The position numbers and the translations under genes were made by a program. From JAWRCU01 sp033542235 (lineage in GTDB: Bacteria; Pseudomonadota; Alphaproteobacteria; Rhizobiales; Rhizobiaceae), in the NCBI RefSeq assembly GCF_033542235.1, contig NZ_JAWRCU010000028.1:1-55319 (forward strand): 55,319 nucleotides of DNA. The letters are read 5' to 3'. Positions 1 to 10,971 of the stretch are shown here, in pieces. The notes beneath the pieces were generated by a model that saw only the letters and a list, made by a program, of their open reading frames with translations, searched no databases and was not told the origin of the DNA. Within the stretch, counting starts at the first letter, position 1; each line of letters begins with the position of its first letter.

Positions 1-517
1 CGCAGAGTGTCGCTCACGCGGCTCTCTTGGATTTCACAAGGGCGAACTTTCTGGTCGCCAGCGGCGCGCCGCCCTCGTTGTGGGGCGTATATAGGCGGCA
101 CCCACTTTCCATGTCAACAGCGATTTGCAGTTTTTTTGAAACTTTTGCGACGACGCGTTGCCAGCCCGAATTGGCGTCCGGGCTGCCCCAAGGGCAATGC
201 CTAACCTGTTCCCTGGGCGCCCATATGTCCACAGCGCCGGTACGCTCTTATGTGGGGTCAGCCTGCCGCAGGTTCAATGTTCCAACCGTCTTCGACCGTG
301 CCACAAAGGAGCCCTATTGCGGCCCCATTGCCGGCTGATGAATGCACCTCCTCCCGCGGGGACATGAGCCGGCAGGCGCATAGCGGGAGGGCAGAGCTTG
401 GAGGGGTAAACACGATGAACGGCGCCCGCCTTCATTGACTTCGCCCATCCCGGCAGGCAATTGTCCGGCAACAATTATTTTATCGACAAGTCGGGTTGGG
501 GAAGTCGCCTTTTCTGA
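1..517. other. Intergenic region upstream of the M23 peptidase gene
   Basis: No gene could be supported here; the short open frames have no recognisable product and overlap each other. Reading leftwards, a GTG at position 17 follows a purine-rich AAGAGAG and opens a frame that leaves the window after five codons, so it may be the first codons of a minus-strand gene. The remainder probably holds promoters for that gene and for the M23 gene. Direct sequence evidence ends there. Confidence 0.4.
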
Positions 518-2479
518 ATGAATGAAACCGAGGCAACTATAGCTGAGCTCGGCAATGAGCCGCCGCTGTCAGCCGACGGCCGTAGCGGCCCGCCCGACAA
601 GCGGGAGATTTCAGCGCGCTGGCTGTCGGGCACGTTCCTGACCGGTGTGACCTCGACGATCCTGATGGGCGTCGCGCTGATTGCGGCGCTCGATGGGCGC
701 GAGCAGCTCGCCACCCCGCCAGAAATCATGAAGCTCGCCGCTGCCGCGGATGATGGTGAATCGGGCGAGAAGGCCAAGACGACCCGCCTCTCGCCGCCGC
801 ACCAGATCGCGCGCGCCAAGGACCGCAGGCACATGGAAATACCGACCGCCACGCGTGTCGGCGACCATGATGTGGTCCGCACCATGCCCTACGTGCAGAT
901 CAAGATGGCGCTTGCCGCGGGCCACAAGAGCAACCGCAAATATCCGCCCTTCGATCCGTTCGCCATCGCCTCAGAAGACGGTGAGTTGCAGCAAGTCGCC
1001 CAGCAGGCCGCGACGAACATCACGTTCGACGCGAAGGGCGAAAGCGACATGAGCATCAAGACTGTCGACTTTCCGCTGGACGCAGTCTCGTTCGACGGCA
1101 GCAGCACGCTTTCTGCAGACGAGGTCGAGGAAGTTGTTCGCCAGACGGCCGATGTCTTGAGCGATGGCGCAGTGCAGGTAGCGGCCCTGCACTATGTCGA
1201 CCCGCAGCGTTTCGGCACGTCCGATGCTGAAGCGCTTGCCAGTTCTTACGGCGTCAAGATCGTCCAGGAGAATGTATCGGTCGCCCCGCGGCCGCCGGTC
1301 GATCAGGACAGCAGCGCCTATGCGGAAGACATCATCCCATTCACAGAAGACCGCAACATTAAGGACGCTCTGGCGCAGGCCGGCTATGACGGAGACGACG
1401 CGGTCGGCATGGCCGAGGCGATCGGAAAGCTTCTGAACAGCGAAGCGCTGAAGGCGGGCACGGTTCTCCGCGTCGGCCTCCTCGTGCATGGCGACGCGCC
1501 GAAAGTCGTGCGTACAAGCGTCTACGACCGCACCACGCATATATTGACGATCGCGCTTGACGATCGCGATCAGCTGGTGCCGGCCCAGGAGCCGGAGCCG
1601 AATCCGGAGCTTGCCACGGCTTTCGACGATACGCCGGCGGCGGTGCGCACGCGCGGCGATCTGCCGACCGTCTATGATGGCATCTATCAGGCGGCCTTTT
1701 CCTACGGCATGTCGGCGCCGATGACGAAGCAGCTCATTCGCCTGCTTGCTTCCGACGTCGACTTCCAGGCCCGGCTCAACCCGACCGACCGTCTCGAAGT
1801 GTTCTTCTCACAGCCCGACGGCGACGATCAGGTATCGGACGAGTCGGAGCTTCTCTATGTGTCCGCCACTTTCAGCGGCAGCACCCGCAACTTCTATCGC
1901 TTCCGTTCGTCGGACGGCAGCGTCGACTATTTCGATCAAGAGGGCCGCAGCTCCAAGCAGTTCCTGCTGCGCACGCCCGTTCCGACGGGTCAGTTCCGGT
2001 CGGGTTTTGGCGCGAGGCGGCATCCGATTCTCGACTATGTGCGGATGCACACCGGCGTCGATTGGTCCGCGCCGGCCGGCACGCCGATTCTCGCCGCCGG
2101 TAATGGCGTGATCGAAAAGGCTGGTTGGGCCGGCGGATATGGCCGCCAGACCATCATCCGTCACCCCAACGGCTACGAGACCTCCTATAACCACCAGAGC
2201 GCGATCGCGAGCTGGGTGAAGCCCGGCGCCAAGGTGCGCCAAGGCCAGGTGATCGGCTATGTCGGCGCCAGCGGTCTCGCTACCGGCGCCCACCTCCACT
2301 ACGAGCTGATCGTCAACGGCACGAAGGTCGACCCCATGCGCGTGCGCCTGCCGAACGACAAAGTGCTCAAGGGCGACGATCTCGTCGCCTTCAAGCAGGA
2401 GCGGGACCGCATCGACCAGCTCCTTAGGGAAGAGAACGATCCATCGCTGAACGTCGCAAGCGTCAAGCTGACCGACTGA
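518..2479 (+). CDS. rgsM: Membrane-anchored M23 (LytM-type) metallopeptidase, RgsM-like
   Basis: A 653-residue protein with a short cytoplasmic N-terminus, one membrane segment (about residues 36-58), a long periplasmic linker and a C-terminal M23/LytM domain. The zinc ligands of the family are present: HTGVD (H511, D515) and HLH (H592, H594), with a YNH motif between them. The domain would cut peptide cross-links in periplasmic peptidoglycan. From memory, the gene upstream of clpB in Sinorhizobium meliloti is rgsM, a murein endopeptidase of the unipolar growth machinery. The symbol rests on that synteny and on the architecture, so it is tentative. The stop overlaps the end of the convergent MFS gene by 17 bases. 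The ATG is the first in frame, but the ribosome binding site is weak. Confidence 0.85.
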   Translation: MNETEATIAELGNEPPLSADGRSGPPDKREISARWLSGTFLTGVTSTILMGVALIAALDGREQLATPPEIMKLAAAADDGESGEKAKTTRLSPPHQIARAKDRRHMEIPTATRVGDHDVVRTMPYVQIKMALAAGHKSNRKYPPFDPFAIASEDGELQQVAQQAATNITFDAKGESDMSIKTVDFPLDAVSFDGSSTLSADEVEEVVRQTADVLSDGAVQVAALHYVDPQRFGTSDAEALASSYGVKIVQENVSVAPRPPVDQDSSAYAEDIIPFTEDRNIKDALAQAGYDGDDAVGMAEAIGKLLNSEALKAGTVLRVGLLVHGDAPKVVRTSVYDRTTHILTIALDDRDQLVPAQEPEPNPELATAFDDTPAAVRTRGDLPTVYDGIYQAAFSYGMSAPMTKQLIRLLASDVDFQARLNPTDRLEVFFSQPDGDDQVSDESELLYVSATFSGSTRNFYRFRSSDGSVDYFDQEGRSSKQFLLRTPVPTGQFRSGFGARRHPILDYVRMHTGVDWSAPAGTPILAAGNGVIEKAGWAGGYGRQTIIRHPNGYETSYNHQSAIASWVKPGAKVRQGQVIGYVGASGLATGAHLHYELIVNGTKVDPMRVRLPNDKVLKGDDLVAFKQERDRIDQLLREENDPSLNVASVKLTD

Positions 2480-4088
2480 CTCGCTGGGCTGCGCTTCGGG
2501 TTTCCGTACTTTGCCGCGAATCTGCGGTGGCTGCCGGCGTACCCGGAACGGTCATCCATGCAATGGCGGCGGAAAGCAGGCAGAGCACGCACGTGACCCA
2601 GGCAACTGCCGAATAGGCGGCGTCGCTCGCGGCGATCCGCTGCGCGTCAAGTTCGGCGGGGAGAGCCCTGGCGACCTCACCGAAGCCTGGCAAGGTCCCT
2701 GAGTGTTCGCCCAGTTTCGAGGCATAGCGTGCCGTGGCCACGACTCCCATCGCGGCGACCGCGATCAGGCCGGCGATGCGAGAAACAGCATTGTTGATTC
2801 CCGACGCCGCGCCGGTGTCCTTGTCCTCGACTGAAGTCATTACCGCAGTCGATAGCGGGGAGACTACGAGCCCCATGCCGAATCCCATGACCACCATCAT
2901 CGGGAATATCGCGGACCAGAAGCCGTGATAGCCGGCTCCCGTCACGGCTCCTAATCCGGCGAAGGCGGCACCGACCAGGAGGCTTCCAGCGGTGATCGGC
3001 AATCGCGGCCCGATTCGATCCGCAAGCGTGCCCATGGGTCCTGACAGCAGGGCGATTGCGCCCGAAAGCGGCACGAAGATGAATCCGGCTTCGGCCGCAC
3101 TCAGTCCCCAGCCCGCGATCAGCAGCATCGGCAGGTAAAAGAGAATCGCCGAAAGGGCGAAATAGAGGAAGAAGGTCGAGGCATTGGCGCCGGCGAAGGA
3201 AAGGCTGCGAAACAGCGAGAGGTCGGCCATCGGCTGCTCCTGCCGCCACTCCCAGAAGATGAAAACTGCCAGGAGCACGACCCCCGCCAATATGAAGGCT
3301 GCTGGCCAGCCGATCGACAATTGACCATTTTTCGCCGTCATGGCGGTGAGGCCATAGGCAAGAGCGCCGAAAGCCATGGTCGCCAGAGCCGCCCCGGTCA
3401 GGTCCAGCTTTCGCCGGTCGGTGGCCGCGTCCGGCGGCACCTTCGCCAGCAGCAGGTAGATGGCCACTCCACCGAGCGGCAGGTTTATGGCGAAGATCGC
3501 ACGCCAGATACTGTCGCCGAATGCCGAGAGCACAAAGCCGCCGAGAACAGGCCCAAGCACAGTGGCGAGCGCCGACGAAGCCGCCCAGATGCCGATCGCT
3601 CTGCCACGTTGCTTTTTCGGATAGGCCTTTGCGATAATGGCGAGGCTGCCCGGAACCATGAAAGCCGCCCCGACTCCCTGCACGGCACGGGCGCAGATGA
3701 GAAGCGTCGGACCAGGCGAGATCGCGCACAGGATCGAGGCGACGGCGAAAAGCGCGATACCCGCCGTGAATGTTCGCCTGAGCCCGAAATTGTCTCCGGC
3801 CGCGCCCCCTGGAAGAATGAGCGCCGAGAGAGTGAGCGCATAGGCGTTGGAAATCCACTGTGCGTCCGCAAAGGACGCGCCGAGATTGCTGCGAATCGCA
3901 GGGATGGCGATCGACACCACCGAACCGTCGATGAAACCGAGCGCCGAGGCCAGGATGGCTGCAACGAGAACGAAGCGCCGGCGTGGCTGCGGACAGAAGG
4001 TGTCGTCTGCTTCGGCTTGAGCCGTCGCGTCGAAGCGTGCCCACGACTGCCTGGCGGGCCGGATAGGATAATGCATGGCACGCCACAT
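2463..4088 (-). CDS. MFS multidrug efflux transporter, DHA2 (EmrB/QacA-like) family
   Basis: A 541-residue hydrophobic protein with about fourteen predicted membrane segments. The first helix contains LGFIDGSVVSIAIPAI, the signature of drug:H+ antiporters of the DHA2 group. A helix-5-like GxxxGPxxGG motif appears as ATVLGPVLGGFV. The family exports drugs or other amphipathic compounds across the inner membrane using the proton gradient; the substrate cannot be read from sequence. A second ATG four codons downstream could be the true start. It converges on the M23 gene with a 17-base overlap and has no partner membrane-fusion protein here, so it probably works alone. It lies in a segment that, by memory of Sinorhizobium gene order, looks inserted between rgsM and clpB. 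Confidence 0.88.
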   Translation of the reverse strand: MWRAMHYPIRPARQSWARFDATAQAEADDTFCPQPRRRFVLVAAILASALGFIDGSVVSIAIPAIRSNLGASFADAQWISNAYALTLSALILPGGAAGDNFGLRRTFTAGIALFAVASILCAISPGPTLLICARAVQGVGAAFMVPGSLAIIAKAYPKKQRGRAIGIWAASSALATVLGPVLGGFVLSAFGDSIWRAIFAINLPLGGVAIYLLLAKVPPDAATDRRKLDLTGAALATMAFGALAYGLTAMTAKNGQLSIGWPAAFILAGVVLLAVFIFWEWRQEQPMADLSLFRSLSFAGANASTFFLYFALSAILFYLPMLLIAGWGLSAAEAGFIFVPLSGAIALLSGPMGTLADRIGPRLPITAGSLLVGAAFAGLGAVTGAGYHGFWSAIFPMMVVMGFGMGLVVSPLSTAVMTSVEDKDTGAASGINNAVSRIAGLIAVAAMGVVATARYASKLGEHSGTLPGFGEVARALPAELDAQRIAASDAAYSAVAWVTCVLCLLSAAIAWMTVPGTPAATADSRQSTETRSAAQRVSRSA

Positions 4089-4138
4089 AGGCTGAAAGGC
4101 CGCGGTGGCAAGCGGCGACAGATCACCCAGTCGGCAAT

Positions 4139-4213
4139 CCAGAAAAGTTGCAGAGTTTTCTGATAAGTTCGCGAGAGAGGAAAGAACTAGAGCAGGATGA
4201 ATGATCCTGCGCT
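4139..4213. repeat. Diverged rhizobial intergenic palindromes
   Basis: Two imperfect hairpins lie between the MFS start and the L,D-transpeptidase stop. The first, AGAAAAGTTGCAGAGTTTTCT, is a mutated form of the core hairpin of the 57-bp repeats at 38614-38828. The second is AGCAGGATGAATGATCCTGC. Similar mosaics occur widely between rhizobial genes. A role in termination or RNA stability is possible, but no T-run follows either hairpin. Confidence 0.5.
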
Positions 4214-4225
4214 AAGCCGCTCCTG

Positions 4226-5704
4226 CTAATCCACGAACTCCACGGGCACACCCGGCTTCACGAGCTTTGCAAGCTCGGCAGCATCCCAATTGGTGAGCCG
4301 CACGCAGCCATGGCTCTCGCTCTTGCCGATCTTGGAGGGCTCAGGTGTGCCGTGGATGCCGTAGGTCGGTTTGTCGAGCGCGATCCAGATCGAGCCGACA
4401 GGTCCGTTCGGGCCGGGCGGGATCTTCAGTATTTTGTCGTTTTCACCCTGCTTGAAGTTGAGCTTGGGATTGTAAGTGTATTCCGGGTCGAAGGCGACGC
4501 GGGACACCGCATGCGTGCCGGACGGCGATGGCGTGTCGGACGAGCCGATCGTGGCCGGATAGGCGGCGACGATCTTGCCAGCCGCATCGTAGGCCCGGAC
4601 CTGCTTCTGGCGCTTGTCGGCGACGATCCGCGCGACGGCCGTCGAAACCTGGCGCCCGGTATTCGCGACCTTTATGACTGTTCCTGGTCGCGAAAAATTG
4701 GCGCCGGGGTTCTGCGACTTGAGGTAGCTCTCGTCCATATGGAAGCGCTCGGCGAGCATTTCGGAGACCGAAGTATAGCTGAGACGATCAAGCTTCGCCT
4801 TCGCGCCATAGTCCTCGGGGACCGAGGCAACGTAGGGGCCCGCGGCGTCCTCCGGCGTGATCGTATATTGGATGAAGGCATCGCCGCCGCTCGCCGCCAG
4901 GTCCGCCTTGATCTTCGCCGTGTCCGTCGAGTGCAGGTTGTCGCCGGTAATCTCGCGATAGGCGGCAAGCGCCTTGTCGAGATTCGAGCCGAAGCGACCG
5001 TCGATCACGCCCGGCGAAGCTCCCTTGCGGTCCAGCAATACCTGCAGCGCAGCGACATCGTCGCGCACCCCGAAGGCGAGGCCGGGCTGTGTTGCGCCGG
5101 GTCCGGTTTCGCTGCCGATGGTTCCACCGTCGTTGGTTCCGTTCTCAATCGTCGGATTGCCGAGCGGTCGCCGCTCGATGGGGTCGCGAGTCACGATTTC
5201 CGGACCACCCGGCTCCTCGGGGTAGGCCTGCAGCGTCTCGGGCGAGACCCCCTGGGGCGCTTCTGGATACACCTCATCCGGGCCGTCGCCTGGATAGGCT
5301 TGGTACTCGTCGACAGGCCGGCCATTGCGATATGGCCTCGGCCTGTAGGGAACATCCTCGTCTGGGTTGACGTAGCCGAAATCCGGATCGCGATCGAGTT
5401 GCCGGCGCCGCATCATGCGCCGGTACTCCTCCCGGCTGCGATACGTACCCGGCCGCTCGATTCCGACCACCTCCCCGGTGAAAGCGTCGACGATGACGCG
5501 CCGGCCATACTGGTCGGTATAGACCTCGACATTGCCATATTGCGCGAGTTGCAGCAGCGGCGGGGTGTTCGCGCTGCGCGAATCCGTCCTTCCTGTGAAG
5601 GAGGCCGTTTGATCTTGCCCTGTCGAAGCGACAGCTTGCGACATCGGCAGCCCAGCCAATAGCGCCGGCACTATGACAAGAGTCCAGACGAATTTTTCCA
5701 ACAA
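4226..5704 (-). CDS. L,D-transpeptidase with peptidoglycan-binding domain
   Basis: A 492-residue exported protein with a hydrophobic signal sequence (residues 1-27). A low-complexity proline- and glutamate-rich linker follows to about residue 210, then a peptidoglycan-binding-1-like domain (213-253), a LysM-like stretch (305-346) and a C-terminal YkuD domain (355-492). The YkuD active site reads H451-GT...S464-HGC467, the catalytic cysteine motif. Such enzymes form 3-3 cross-links in peptidoglycan or attach proteins to it, and Rhizobiales cell walls rely heavily on them for polar growth. Its nearness to an M23 peptidase fits an envelope role. The stop is about 137 bases from the start of the MFS gene, with hairpin repeats between. 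Confidence 0.9.
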   Translation of the reverse strand: MLEKFVWTLVIVPALLAGLPMSQAVASTGQDQTASFTGRTDSRSANTPPLLQLAQYGNVEVYTDQYGRRVIVDAFTGEVVGIERPGTYRSREEYRRMMRRRQLDRDPDFGYVNPDEDVPYRPRPYRNGRPVDEYQAYPGDGPDEVYPEAPQGVSPETLQAYPEEPGGPEIVTRDPIERRPLGNPTIENGTNDGGTIGSETGPGATQPGLAFGVRDDVAALQVLLDRKGASPGVIDGRFGSNLDKALAAYREITGDNLHSTDTAKIKADLAASGGDAFIQYTITPEDAAGPYVASVPEDYGAKAKLDRLSYTSVSEMLAERFHMDESYLKSQNPGANFSRPGTVIKVANTGRQVSTAVARIVADKRQKQVRAYDAAGKIVAAYPATIGSSDTPSPSGTHAVSRVAFDPEYTYNPKLNFKQGENDKILKIPPGPNGPVGSIWIALDKPTYGIHGTPEPSKIGKSESHGCVRLTNWDAAELAKLVKPGVPVEFVD

Positions 5705-5854
5705 TGCTCTCCGATATTGTCGCCCTATGCCCCGGCCCGGCGACGTGAATCATCCCTGCCCGCCAATAAGCGATCTCACCATCAACATGAACCGGGCATG
5801 AAAATGGCGATCCGAACCACGTTCAAAACGCCGATCGAGGGACTTTGGTTCTGG

Positions 5855-7249
5855 CTAATTCGTGTTGCTGGCGACCGGATCCGTATTTGCCAGAACGGGC
5901 TCGCCAGGGCTTAGCCCAAGACGGCGCACGATGGTGATGAACCGGTCCGAATTGCGCATTTCGCGGAAGATTGGATCTATATTTATCGCCAGAACAGCTT
6001 GCTCGCGTAGCGCGAGAGCTTGCTCCAGATACGCGATAGCGGCCTCGGGATCCCCTTGCAGGGCCGCAATTCTCGCCTGGAGATAGGCATGGTTGCCCGG
6101 CTGCCCGGCTTGCCCGGCGAACAATTCCGGGATCTTCGTCGCAGTCACCCCGGCTCCGCCCTCTTGAACGCCCGACTGCGCAGCCGAGATCATGGCGGAA
6201 AGTGGGGTGTCTTTGCGTATCCGCGCCACCGCTTCCATGTTCTTCAGGAATTGAGCAGATCGTCCCTCGACAAGGTCCAGACCAGCCATGTAACGATAAG
6301 GAGCGGCAAACTCCGGGGCGCTCTCGATCAGATCGGTCAGCTCACGTTTGGCGTCCTGAGAGCGGCCCAGAAGCGCAAGTATGCGTCCCTTGGTGGCGCG
6401 AATGGCAGGCGAGCGTGGACTAAGGTTCTGCGCCTTCTGAATGTGGCCAAGGGCGATATCGAAATCGCCTTGGTACATGCGCGCCACGGCATACCAGTGA
6501 TTGGCGGCTGCGGAGTTGGGGGAAATGGCCAGGGCCTGTTCCAACAGTTGACCGGCGAGGGCGACGTTCCGGCTGCCGTAAAGCGCCACGATAGCTGATG
6601 CGGCAATGGCTTCGGCATTCCTGGGGTTTGCGCTGAGCGCCCTGTCCGCCCAATACCTCGCCAGCGTGAACGCGTCAGCGGCTTGGGCCGGTTGGGCGGC
6701 CTCGCCGATCACTGCATATGTCTTTGCCAACCACGCCAAAGCTTCGTCGGATTTTGGATCGAGGCGGACGGCCTGCCTGAAGTCCTGCTTTGCGCGTTCC
6801 AGGCTATGAGGCGTGCGCAGGGCCAGCTGGTAGATCCCCGAAAGGAAGAAATCCCGTGCCTTCGATACTTCCGATTTGACATCGCTCGCAGGTGCAGGGG
6901 CCGGGGCGCCGGCAAAAATAGCAGTGGTGGCAACAGCGCCGACCAGCAGCACGCCGAATACGAGCCCCGACAAAATCGATGTCCGCGCTCCACCTAATCG
7001 CCAAGGCGCTGCCGGCGGCCTGCCAGGCGTGTCGGATTGCGGCGTTCTGGTCCGGGCGGGTCTGCGAAGCCACTCCTCGAGCTCGGACCGATATGCGTAG
7101 ACGGTAGCGTTCGTCCGATCGTCGACTCGATGGATGGGAAGGCAATGTTCGCGTTCCCATCTTTTTGCGGTCCTTTCCGTCTTCCCGAGAAAGGCAGCGA
7201 TCGCTTTCCAGCCCTGCAGGCGTGGATCGTCGTCAGCGAACTGTGTCAT
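5855..7249 (-). CDS. Membrane-anchored HTH-TPR protein
   Basis: A 464-residue protein if started at the ATG at 7249; the open frame extends to 7396 but that stretch looks non-coding. Residues 9-62 resemble a MerR-like or excisionase helix-turn-helix (GWKAIAAFLGKTERTAKRWE), with arginine and tryptophan positions typical of DNA contact. One membrane segment (91-113) follows, then a periplasmic region of tetratricopeptide repeats to the C-terminus. This layout resembles CadC-type one-component regulators, in which an external sensor is joined through the membrane to a cytoplasmic DNA-binding domain. Ligand and targets are unknown. It is the same strand as the L,D-transpeptidase gene but 150 bases upstream of it. 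Confidence 0.75.
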   Translation of the reverse strand: MTQFADDDPRLQGWKAIAAFLGKTERTAKRWEREHCLPIHRVDDRTNATVYAYRSELEEWLRRPARTRTPQSDTPGRPPAAPWRLGGARTSILSGLVFGVLLVGAVATTAIFAGAPAPAPASDVKSEVSKARDFFLSGIYQLALRTPHSLERAKQDFRQAVRLDPKSDEALAWLAKTYAVIGEAAQPAQAADAFTLARYWADRALSANPRNAEAIAASAIVALYGSRNVALAGQLLEQALAISPNSAAANHWYAVARMYQGDFDIALGHIQKAQNLSPRSPAIRATKGRILALLGRSQDAKRELTDLIESAPEFAAPYRYMAGLDLVEGRSAQFLKNMEAVARIRKDTPLSAMISAAQSGVQEGGAGVTATKIPELFAGQAGQPGNHAYLQARIAALQGDPEAAIAYLEQALALREQAVLAINIDPIFREMRNSDRFITIVRRLGLSPGEPVLANTDPVASNTN

Positions 7250-7422
7250 TTTGCATGGTTTGTCCCGATTTGGCCTGACATGGTCAATGCAATCGCGTGA
7301 CGATTGGAGATAACCTCCCCCCAGCCTTTTGCATACCGGATGGTTGACGCGAGAAGTTGGGCGGGAACTTCGCATCAAGGGCATAAGGTTGGTCACGTGT
7401 CGGGCTTGGCACGAGACCCCGT

Positions 7423-7495
7423 CGCAGCTTCAACATACGAGACCCCATCCAGTCATCTGTTGAAGCTGCGGCGGCATTCATGATTCCGCCGCAGC
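7423..7495. repeat. Two overlapping, mutually exclusive inverted repeats
   Basis: Arms CGCAGCTTCAACA (7423-7435) and TGTTGAAGCTGCG (7458-7470) are perfectly complementary over 13 bases. The right arm shares bases with a second perfect stem, GCTGCGGCGG (7465-7474) with CCGCCGCAGC (7486-7495). The two stems cannot form together in one RNA, an arrangement seen in attenuators. There is no T-run after the second stem on the plus strand, so a transcriptional terminator is not supported. Confidence 0.55.
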
Positions 7496-7587
7496 ATAAC
7501 GCTGCCGACGAGGCGGATCAATTTGGCGGGCCGACCGCAGCCGACCAGCCGTTCGAGTGGCCGGCGAGGCGTTCGTCCGCGTCCTGG

Positions 7588-7634
7588 AGCATCGGACCGA
7601 AAAATGCGAAGCGGTTTTCGGATAAATCCAATGC
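7588..7634. repeat. Rhizobial intergenic palindromic element
   Basis: The element starts AGCATCGGACCGAAAA, has a GCGAAGCGG loop, then TTTTCGGATAAATCC and ATGC. The CCGAAAA/TTTTCGG stem and outer AGCAT/ATGC ends match the plan of the 57-bp units at 38.6 kb, with a different loop. It is a member of the dispersed palindromic repeat class common in Rhizobiales. Confidence 0.55.
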
Positions 7635-7763
7635 ATAATCAAAGACATAGAGCGGCACGGGCCGCTCCATCATCGGGTTTTGCGCTCGAGTTTTCGACAT
7701 CACAAGGGAGTTGCAGTGCAGCATTCTAAGATCGCCTCACCATTCTCGCAGACGGAGGGCCCG

Positions 7764-7976
7764 ATGAGCGCCGAGACCAATGTCATCACGACCATCCGCA
7801 CATCGATGGGCTACACGGTCGAGGAACTGTCATTGACCTGCGGCCTTTCGGTCGGCGAGATCACCGAGATGGAGCGTGACGACGAGGTCGATATTCCGAG
7901 ATTGCGCCGGATCTTGTCGGCTTTGCGAATCTCTGAAAGCGACCTGCCGACCGTATTTGTTTTGGCCAGCAGCTAG
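7764..7976 (+). CDS. Small helix-turn-helix (XRE-like) protein
   Basis: A 70-residue protein from the ATG at 7764, which has GGAGGG seven bases upstream. A GTG about 51 bases further upstream, preceded by AAGGGAG, is an alternative. The sequence MGYTVEELSLTCGLSVGEITEMER followed by LRRILSALRI looks like a compact Cro/C1-type helix-turn-helix. It probably binds DNA, but no partner gene is present and the target is unknown. It is convergent with clpB, with the clpB terminator between them. Confidence 0.65.
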   Translation: MSAETNVITTIRTSMGYTVEELSLTCGLSVGEITEMERDDEVDIPRLRRILSALRISESDLPTVFVLASS

Positions 7977-8081
7977 GCCGTGTCTGGTGGAATGCCGAGG
8001 AGGAGAGCGGCAGACGCGAACTGGCAGCCTGTCAACGATCCCGCGGCAGCGGAAGAATGCGACCGAAGCCTGCCAGCCTTC

Positions 8082-8114
8082 AAAAAAGCCCCGGCGAGCT
8101 TCTCGCCGGGGCTT
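8082..8114 (-). terminator. Rho-independent terminator of clpB
   Basis: Perfect 13-base arms AAGCCCCGGCGAG (8086-8098) and CTCGCCGGGGCTT (8102-8114) with a three-base loop. On the minus strand the stem runs directly into six T residues, about 40 bases after the clpB stop. This is a strong intrinsic terminator. Confidence 0.92.
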
Positions 8115-8155
8115 GATAAGCCAGGAGCATATCCGACGGCGTCGGGTGCGCTATG

Positions 8156-10768
<2,613 letters not shown>

Positions 10769-10856
10769 CTATGTCTCCCTTCCTTCACCGGCCCGCTTCG
10801 CGGCACCGGATCAGCATCTGGCGACGGGCCTCCTGGCGGCAGGCCCAACGCTCGCC

Positions 10857-10885
10857 ATATGGGGATTGTCATTGTTCGGCTCAAG
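10857..10885 (-). promoter_or_regulatory. Heat-shock sigma (RpoH/sigma-32) promoter of clpB
   Basis: On the minus strand CTTGAG is followed after 15 bases by CCCCATAT. This fits the sigma-32 consensus CTTGAA-N(13-17)-CCCCATNT at all but one core base. It lies about 90 bases upstream of the clpB ATG. Known rhizobial clpB genes are controlled by RpoH, which agrees. Confidence 0.82.
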
Positions 10886-10900
10886 ATGAATTGACAGGCG

Positions 10901-10950
10901 TCAAACAGCAAAAAACGGCGGGAAGGTTCCCGCCGTTTTTTGCTGTTTGA
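10901..10950 (-). terminator. Long perfect hairpin terminator after the DUF4167 gene
   Basis: Two 24-base arms (10901-10924 and 10927-10950) are exact reverse complements separated by two bases. The central part is ACGGCGGGAA with TTCCCGCCGT, flanked by six A and six T residues, so it can terminate in both directions. It ends the DUF4167 transcript 21 bases after its stop and insulates the clpB promoter beside it. Confidence 0.92.
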
Positions 10951-10971
10951 TCCGAATCTCGTTCGCGTGCG

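Larger units (their letters stand above)
7250..7763. other. Divergent intergenic region between the HTH-TPR and HTH genes
   Basis: About 510 bases without a supported gene. It contains two overlapping inverted repeats (7423-7495), a pair of ACGAGACCCC direct repeats (7411-7420 and 7437-7446), and a rhizobial hairpin element (7588-7634), listed separately. Promoters for both flanking genes are expected here, but no clear -35/-10 pair was recognised. Confidence 0.5.

Noticed and set aside
4310..5662. Long open frame opposite the L,D-transpeptidase gene
   Set aside because: No motif, no ribosome binding site, and the minus-strand gene has signal peptide and catalytic site.
7764..7976. The small HTH gene as an antitoxin
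   Set aside because: No toxin-like gene is adjacent; clpB is convergent and the other side is a long intergenic region.
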